Origin: GWB1-54-5 sp035290085
GTDB taxonomy: Bacteria; Patescibacteriota; Gracilibacteria; Peribacterales; Peribacteraceae
Assembly (NCBI GenBank): GCA_035290085.1
Contig: DATDVK010000109.1
Span: 1 to 16,457 of the forward strand
Length of the DNA stretch: 16,457 bases
Reading direction: 5' to 3'
The position numbers and the translations under genes were made by a program. The stretch's first letter is position 1; each line of letters begins with the position of its first letter. The notes beneath the pieces were generated by a model, which saw only the letters and a program-made list of their open reading frames with translations, did no database searches and had not been told where the DNA came from. Below are positions 13,319 to 16,457 of this stretch, piece by piece.

Positions 13319-13753
13319 TCAGTACTCGAAGAGCTCGTCCGGAAGGAAGAAGCGCCGAATCTCTGCCTCAGCCGTCTTGGCGCTGTCGGAGGCGTGCGCA
13401 ATATTGCACATTTTGCTTTTGCGCTCTTCTTTGTTCCCCCATTGTTCACGGATGGTACCGGGTGCTGCCTGCAGGCAATCGGTCACCCCAAGCATTTCAC
13501 GCATCTTGTTGATGATGTTCTTCCCCTCAAGCACCATGGCAATCACGGGAGTGGAGCTCATAAATTTCTCCACCTCGGGGTAGAAAGGCTTGTCGGCGAT
13601 GTGCGCGTAGTGCTCCGCGAGTATTTTCGGCTCGAGCTGGATCATCTTGCACCCGCGGATGACAAATCCTGCTTCCTCAAAACGGGCAATCACCTTGCCA
13701 CAGAGCTTTTTATTGATGGCATCAGGCTTGAGGAGAATGAGCGTGCGTTCCAT
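13319..13753 (-). CDS. ndk: nucleoside diphosphate kinase
   Basis: The 144-residue enzyme transfers the gamma-phosphate of NTPs to NDPs through a phosphohistidine. Family signatures are present: the start MERTLILLKPDA, the FEEAGFVIRGCKM strand, Y-A-H-I-A-D-K-P-F-Y, P-V-I-A-M-V-L-E-G, the A-A-P-G-T-I-R segment, and active-site H120 in NIAHASDS. The usual HGSDS is HASDS here. The stretch between T-I-R and the active His is about five residues longer than in common bacterial forms, with a lysine-rich insert. I chose the ATG at 13753 because it begins the family's N-terminal strand; the frame runs upstream to 13807 without similarity. It lies behind the M16 gene but is separated by a likely terminator and has its own promoter. 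Confidence 0.95.
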   Translation of the reverse strand: MERTLILLKPDAINKKLCGKVIARFEEAGFVIRGCKMIQLEPKILAEHYAHIADKPFYPEVEKFMSSTPVIAMVLEGKNIINKMREMLGVTDCLQAAPGTIREQWGNKEERKSKMCNIAHASDSAKTAEAEIRRFFLPDELFEY

Positions 13754-13778
13754 GCAGAGAGAGGAGGAGAGCGGCGAC

Positions 13779-13807
13779 ATCGTAGGGAAACTTCCCGGAG
13801 GCGGCAA
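13779..13807 (-). promoter_or_regulatory. possible ndk promoter
   Basis: On the minus strand TTGCCG (13802-13807), a 17-base spacer and TACGAT (13779-13784) would start transcription near 13772, about 18 bases before the ndk ATG. Each hexamer matches the consensus at four of six positions. Confidence 0.35.
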
Positions 13808-13818
13808 ACCAGAAAGTC

Positions 13819-13858
13819 AAAAAAACGGCTCCGAGGCGTGCAGTGAGTGCACTGGAGA
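13819..13858 (-). terminator. probable terminator of the M16 peptidase gene
   Basis: On the minus strand a hairpin built from CTCC/GGAG enclosing GTGCA/TGCAC (with CAGTG/CACTG as an alternative) ends in GCCG followed by seven T residues (A7 at 13819-13825 on the plus strand). It lies between the M16 stop and the ndk promoter. Confidence 0.45.
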
Positions 13859-13923
13859 AACCCCGAAAGGTGGGAGAGAAAGACTGAAGACACCTAGAGA
13901 GTACACCAAGAATTCTTGACTGG

Positions 13924-15183
13924 TTACGCGAGCAACTTCTCCATCGCCGCCTTGTTGTCCTCTTTCCCTATGACAACCAGTCGGAAGTTCTCCGGCGTGA
14001 AGAGTTTTGCAGCAAGCGTATCTACCTGCTTCTTCGCCACCGCATCAAATCTGGCGAGATAGGCATCTATGTCGAGCACTTCGGGGTACAGGAGCTTCTG
14101 CTTGCCATAGAAGTGTGCACGCTCCTCGCTGTCTTCCAGTGAGAGGGTAAATTTCCCACGCAGGTAATCTTTCGCACGCTGTAGCTCTTCATCACTCACA
14201 CCCTTCTCCGCACAGAGGAGGTACTCCTGCGAAATGAGCCCAATGGCTTCGTGGAGACGGGATTGGTCCACACCAGCACGGGTGGAGATATCACCTGCAT
14301 CCAGATAGCTGTCGGAGTCTGTGGAGATGTAGTAGCAGATTCCCTTGGCTTCGCGGATGTTGAGGAACATACGTGAGCTCATATTCCCACCGAGAATGAT
14401 GGAGAGGAGTTTCTGGGCATAGCGATTTTTATCCAGGGCGCTCACAGCAGGGACACCAAGCACTAGATGCGATTGTTCCGTCTTCTTGGAGCGGAGGAAT
14501 ACCTTCTCTTTGCCGTAGTGCTCAAAAGGAACAAACGCACGTTCCTTGGAACCGGCCAGCGTCCCAAAATACTTCTCTCCCAGCGCCACTGCCCTGGCCT
14601 GATCAATATTACCTGCAAACACCACAGTGCAATTATCCGGTGAGTACAGGTATTCCTTATACTGCCGGAAATCCTTCTGCTGCACACTCCGAATAACCTT
14701 CTCTTCCCCTATGGTGTCCCACCCGAGGGGATGATCTCCGAAGAGAAGTTCCTCAAAATCCCACCCGGCTCTGTACATAGGTGTGTCCTGGTACATGCGC
14801 TCTTCTTCTATAATGACCCCCCGTTCTCTCTCGATATCCTCCTGGGGAAAGAGAGCATAGAGCAACATATCGCTCAACACATCGCACGCAAGCTCCGCAT
14901 GCTCGGCAGCAACCTTGACGAAGTAACCCGCATACTCTTTGCCTGTGAAGGCGTTGCAGTCCCCGCCTTTGCTGTCGATGGCAACACTGACCTCTTTGGT
15001 ACTGCGGTATTTCCTGCCACCCTTGAAGAACATATGTTCCAGAAAATGGCTGATGCCGCGCTCGCTCCCCTGCTCATAACGAGATCCTGCACCGACGAAT
15101 ACATGCACTGTGACAGACTCTGTCCCCTCCGATGGGGAAGTAACGACAGAAAGACCAGAACGGAGCACATCAATGGAAAACAT
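13924..15183 (-). CDS. M16 family zinc metallopeptidase (mitochondrial processing peptidase-like)
   Basis: The 419-residue protein has both M16 halves. The inverted zinc motif H46-F-L-E49-H50 and the third ligand E126 in GVIIEEE, 76 residues later, are present, so it should be active. The second half has the NMSSRMFLNIREAKGICYYI segment typical of the substrate-binding partner domain. Its length equals one M16 subunit of about 420 residues, so it probably works as a homodimer or with another subunit. No signal peptide is seen, so it is likely cytosolic. I chose the ATG at 15183, which begins the family's first strand. The frame stays open to 15315, but that extension covers the rpmH promoter and lacks similarity. 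It is divergent from rpmH and upstream of ndk. Confidence 0.94.
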   Translation of the reverse strand: MFSIDVLRSGLSVVTSPSEGTESVTVHVFVGAGSRYEQGSERGISHFLEHMFFKGGRKYRSTKEVSVAIDSKGGDCNAFTGKEYAGYFVKVAAEHAELACDVLSDMLLYALFPQEDIERERGVIIEEERMYQDTPMYRAGWDFEELLFGDHPLGWDTIGEEKVIRSVQQKDFRQYKEYLYSPDNCTVVFAGNIDQARAVALGEKYFGTLAGSKERAFVPFEHYGKEKVFLRSKKTEQSHLVLGVPAVSALDKNRYAQKLLSIILGGNMSSRMFLNIREAKGICYYISTDSDSYLDAGDISTRAGVDQSRLHEAIGLISQEYLLCAEKGVSDEELQRAKDYLRGKFTLSLEDSEERAHFYGKQKLLYPEVLDIDAYLARFDAVAKKQVDTLAAKLFTPENFRLVVIGKEDNKAAMEKLLA

Positions 15184-15275
15184 ACCTGCAGGAGAAAAGA
15201 AGATTGCAGCGAGTGTAGAGGAGAGGTGCCCCGGGCGCCAGCAACGAAGAAATGCTGAATAACTGCGATATATCC

Positions 15276-15305
15276 TTGACCGTAAAGCAGCGTTTTCTGT
15301 AGCCT
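15276..15305 (+). promoter_or_regulatory. possible rpmH promoter
   Basis: TTGACC (15276-15281), an 18-base spacer and TAGCCT (15300-15305) lie nine bases before the ATG at 15315. The leader would be about three bases. The -10 is weak, but the geometry matches other genes in the window. Confidence 0.35.
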
Positions 15306-15314
15306 CTTGCGGCA

Positions 15315-15458
15315 ATGCAAGGAAAGCTCAAATGGCGTCGGCGCCTGCGGAGGCACGGTTTCCGCTCCCGGATGAAGACCGGGGACGGTCGCCGCGTGCT
15401 CTCACGCCGTCGCGCGAAGGGGCGGGCACGGCTGGCTGTGAAAAGAAAACAGAAATGA
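15315..15458 (+). CDS. rpmH: 50S ribosomal protein bL34
   Basis: This 47-residue, very basic protein is bL34. The core RRHGFRSRMKTGDGRRVL and SRRRAKGRARL (about 12-40) matches the family's 'HGFRxRMxTxxGRxVLxxRRxKGRxxL'. The usual N-terminal 'KRTYQPS' segment is replaced by MQGKLKWRRRL. A stop codon in frame at 15300-15302 excludes a longer start in this frame, so the short N-terminus is real unless there is a frameshift. bL34 is a structural protein of the large ribosomal subunit. The usual next gene, rnpA (RNase P protein), does not follow; instead there is a small membrane-protein gene. There is no Shine-Dalgarno sequence. Confidence 0.9.
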   Translation: MQGKLKWRRRLRRHGFRSRMKTGDGRRVLSRRRAKGRARLAVKRKQK

Positions 15459-15543
15459 GTATGTGAACTCCGCTCGGAGTTTCCTGAGAGCAATCAGCCA
15501 AAAGCTGATAGAAGAACATATTCCCTTCACAAAAACGCACATG

Positions 15544-15549
15544 TAGGAT
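15544..15549 (+). promoter_or_regulatory. -10 element directly before the 104-residue membrane protein gene
   Basis: TAGGAT (15544-15549) ends seven bases before the ATG at 15557, so the transcript would start at or next to the start codon. No clear -35 is visible. Confidence 0.35.
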
Positions 15550-15556
15550 AGTTGGG

Positions 15557-15871
15557 ATGACCAGACATCTGCACCGGCTCGCGGCAGTACTCTTCTACAC
15601 ATTGGGCTTGAGTTTCTTTGGAGCATACCTGCTCAACGCAAACGAGCTCTACGCACCCTGGCCGCAGTGGTGGCTGAGCATTGCAGACCTCCCGCTCATC
15701 CTCTGTGGCCTGCTCTACGGCGGGAGCAGCCTCTACCTGAGCGTGACAATCCCACAGAAAAAATCACCTATCCTCGCACTGGTCATCATCATCCCGCTCC
15801 TCGCACTCTTCACCTTTCTCTTCCTCCTCAATTACTGGGAACTCCTGGGGCTCCCGGGCGGTGCGGCGTAA
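15557..15871 (+). CDS. small three-helix membrane protein, function unknown
   Basis: I do not recognise this 104-residue protein. It shows three hydrophobic helices (about 7-26, 42-62 and 71-92) joined by short loops. A tryptophan-rich stretch (YAPWPQWWL, 32-40) lies between the first two and there is a Gly/Ala-rich end. The N-terminus has positive residues (R3, H4, R7), so it probably starts inside the cell. It follows rpmH by 98 bases, where YidC or RnpA might be expected, but it has neither fold. Two short hairpins lie in that gap (AACTCC/GGAGTT at 15466-15481 and TCAGC/GCTGA around 15494-15508). Its TAA stop directly abuts the stop codon of the convergent PduO gene. Confidence 0.75.
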   Translation: MTRHLHRLAAVLFYTLGLSFFGAYLLNANELYAPWPQWWLSIADLPLILCGLLYGGSSLYLSVTIPQKKSPILALVIIIPLLALFTFLFLLNYWELLGLPGGAA

Positions 15872-16432
15872 TTACTGTGCTTTCCCGCTCCACTCCTGCT
15901 CCCTTACACCCGCTTGTTTATTTGCGATGCGTGCCGCAAGGAACAGATAGTCGCTCAGGCGGTTGAGAAACACGATCACGTGCCCGTTCACCTGCTCACG
16001 CTCCGAGAGAGCTACCGCCCAGCGTTCAGCACGGCGGCAGACGGTGCGTGCATGATGGAAGAGCGCTCCTGCCTCCGAGCCCCCCGGAAGAATGAACTTC
16101 GAAAGGGGGGGAAGCTGACTCTCCAGTGCCACTCCCCGTTCCTCCAGATGCTGCACTGCCTCCGGCCGGAGACGATCGACATGCGCTGCACTCTGGAATG
16201 GCGTGGCAAGATCCGACCCGATGCAAAAGAGGATGTTCTGAATGGAGGAGAGATCATCCGCCACGAGATCCGGAAGCGCCCGCAGGGCAAGGAGCATGCC
16301 GAGAATGGCATTGAGCTCATCTACCGTCCCGTATGCATGGAGACGGTCCGAAGCTTTGGAAACCCGCTTACCTCCAAAGAGCCCGGTACTGCCGGAATCA
16401 CCAGCCCGCGTGGAGAGGGAGGGACGCACCAT
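15872..16432 (-). CDS. PduO-type cob(I)alamin adenosyltransferase
   Basis: The 186-residue enzyme attaches the adenosyl group of ATP to cob(I)alamin, making adenosylcobalamin. The PduO family motifs are all present. The ATP-binding N-terminus is TRAGDSGSTGLFGGKRV (8-24), followed by S-K-A-S and YGTVDELNA (34-42). FILPGGSEAGALFHHART (113-130) and CRRAERW (132-138) come next, and FLNRLSDYLFLAARIAN (155-171) forms the cofactor-side helix. It probably works as a cytosolic trimer. No other cobalamin gene is in the window, which suggests salvage of B12, for instance for a class II ribonucleotide reductase (inference). The start is supported by an extended -10 just upstream. It ends tail-to-tail with the small membrane-protein gene. 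Confidence 0.93.
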   Translation of the reverse strand: MVRPSLSTRAGDSGSTGLFGGKRVSKASDRLHAYGTVDELNAILGMLLALRALPDLVADDLSSIQNILFCIGSDLATPFQSAAHVDRLRPEAVQHLEERGVALESQLPPLSKFILPGGSEAGALFHHARTVCRRAERWAVALSEREQVNGHVIVFLNRLSDYLFLAARIANKQAGVREQEWSGKAQ

Positions 16433-16441
16433 GAGAAGCCG

Positions 16442-16450
16442 AGTATACCA
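16442..16450 (-). promoter_or_regulatory. extended -10 promoter of the adenosyltransferase gene
   Basis: On the minus strand TGGTATACT (16442-16450) ends nine bases before the ATG at 16432. It is a third TGnTATACT element close to a start codon and implies a leader of about two or three bases. The -35 region lies beyond the window. Confidence 0.5.
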
Positions 16451-16457
16451 CTACGCA

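Noticed and set aside
15184..15315. N-terminal extension of the M16 peptidase, possibly a leader peptide
   Set aside because: It matches neither M16 nor a signal peptide and overlaps the divergent rpmH promoter region.
15459..15556. rnpA or a terminator after rpmH
   Set aside because: There is no frame long enough for RnpA, and the two small hairpins lack a U-tract.

Overview
The window looks like chromosomal DNA from a small-genome bacterium of the CPR/Patescibacteria type; the Peregrinibacteria/Peribacteria side is possible, but that rank is only a guess. Three things suggest this. The core genes are compact and slightly divergent: bS6, a C3H-type bS18, a short bL34, RecO without a zinc finger, and VanW, S41 and M16 cell-envelope proteins. 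Almost no start codon has a Shine-Dalgarno sequence. Many promoters sit directly against the ATG, so their mRNAs would be nearly leaderless. TGA is used as an ordinary stop (yebC, recO, ndk, rpmH), which argues against the UGA=Gly code of Gracilibacteria/Absconditabacteria. Base composition looks moderately GC-rich throughout. The exceptions are short AT-rich intergenic spots, above all the promoter of the DUF3841 gene.

Layout. 67-141: tRNA-Thr(GGT) with encoded CCA. 195-782 (-): a lone DUF3841 gene with its own near-consensus promoter. 914-1825 (+): rpsF-rpsR operon, preceded by a hairpin that fits the S6:S18 autoregulatory leader. 2033-2779 (+): yebC, followed by a patch of repeat-like hairpins. 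3025-6303 (-): a 1092-residue bifunctional class A penicillin-binding protein. 6380-8582 (+): a small VirB2/TrbC-like membrane protein, a TPR protein and FtsX, each with its own promoter. 8584-9228 (+): recO, one base after ftsX. 9328-11862 (-): a three-gene run, DUF1858/IscA-like protein, RHH-RNase H, then VanW. 11923-13182 (+): an S41 C-terminal processing protease. 13178-13315: a striking telomere-like inverted repeat filling the gap to ndk (13319-13753, -). 13924-15183 (-): an M16 zinc peptidase. 15315-15458 (+): rpmH, a short gene that is easily missed. 15557-15871 (+): a small three-helix membrane protein. 15872-16432 (-): PduO-type cobalamin adenosyltransferase, whose stop codon abuts that of its neighbour.

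How it fits together. Much of the region serves the cell envelope and division: PBP1A makes and crosslinks peptidoglycan, VanW and FtsX are wall- and division-associated, and S41 and M16 handle protein turnover. Between these sit information-processing genes (rpsF, rpsR, rpmH, yebC, recO, RNase H, tRNA-Thr) and small metabolic genes (ndk; PduO, probably for salvage of B12).

I found no CRISPR array, transposase, prophage or recognisable defence operon. The most unusual items are the G-rich, telomere-like inverted repeat between two convergent genes, the repeated TGnTATACT promoter placed 6-9 bases before ATG codons, the rpsF leader hairpin, and the DUF1858/IscA-like fusion.
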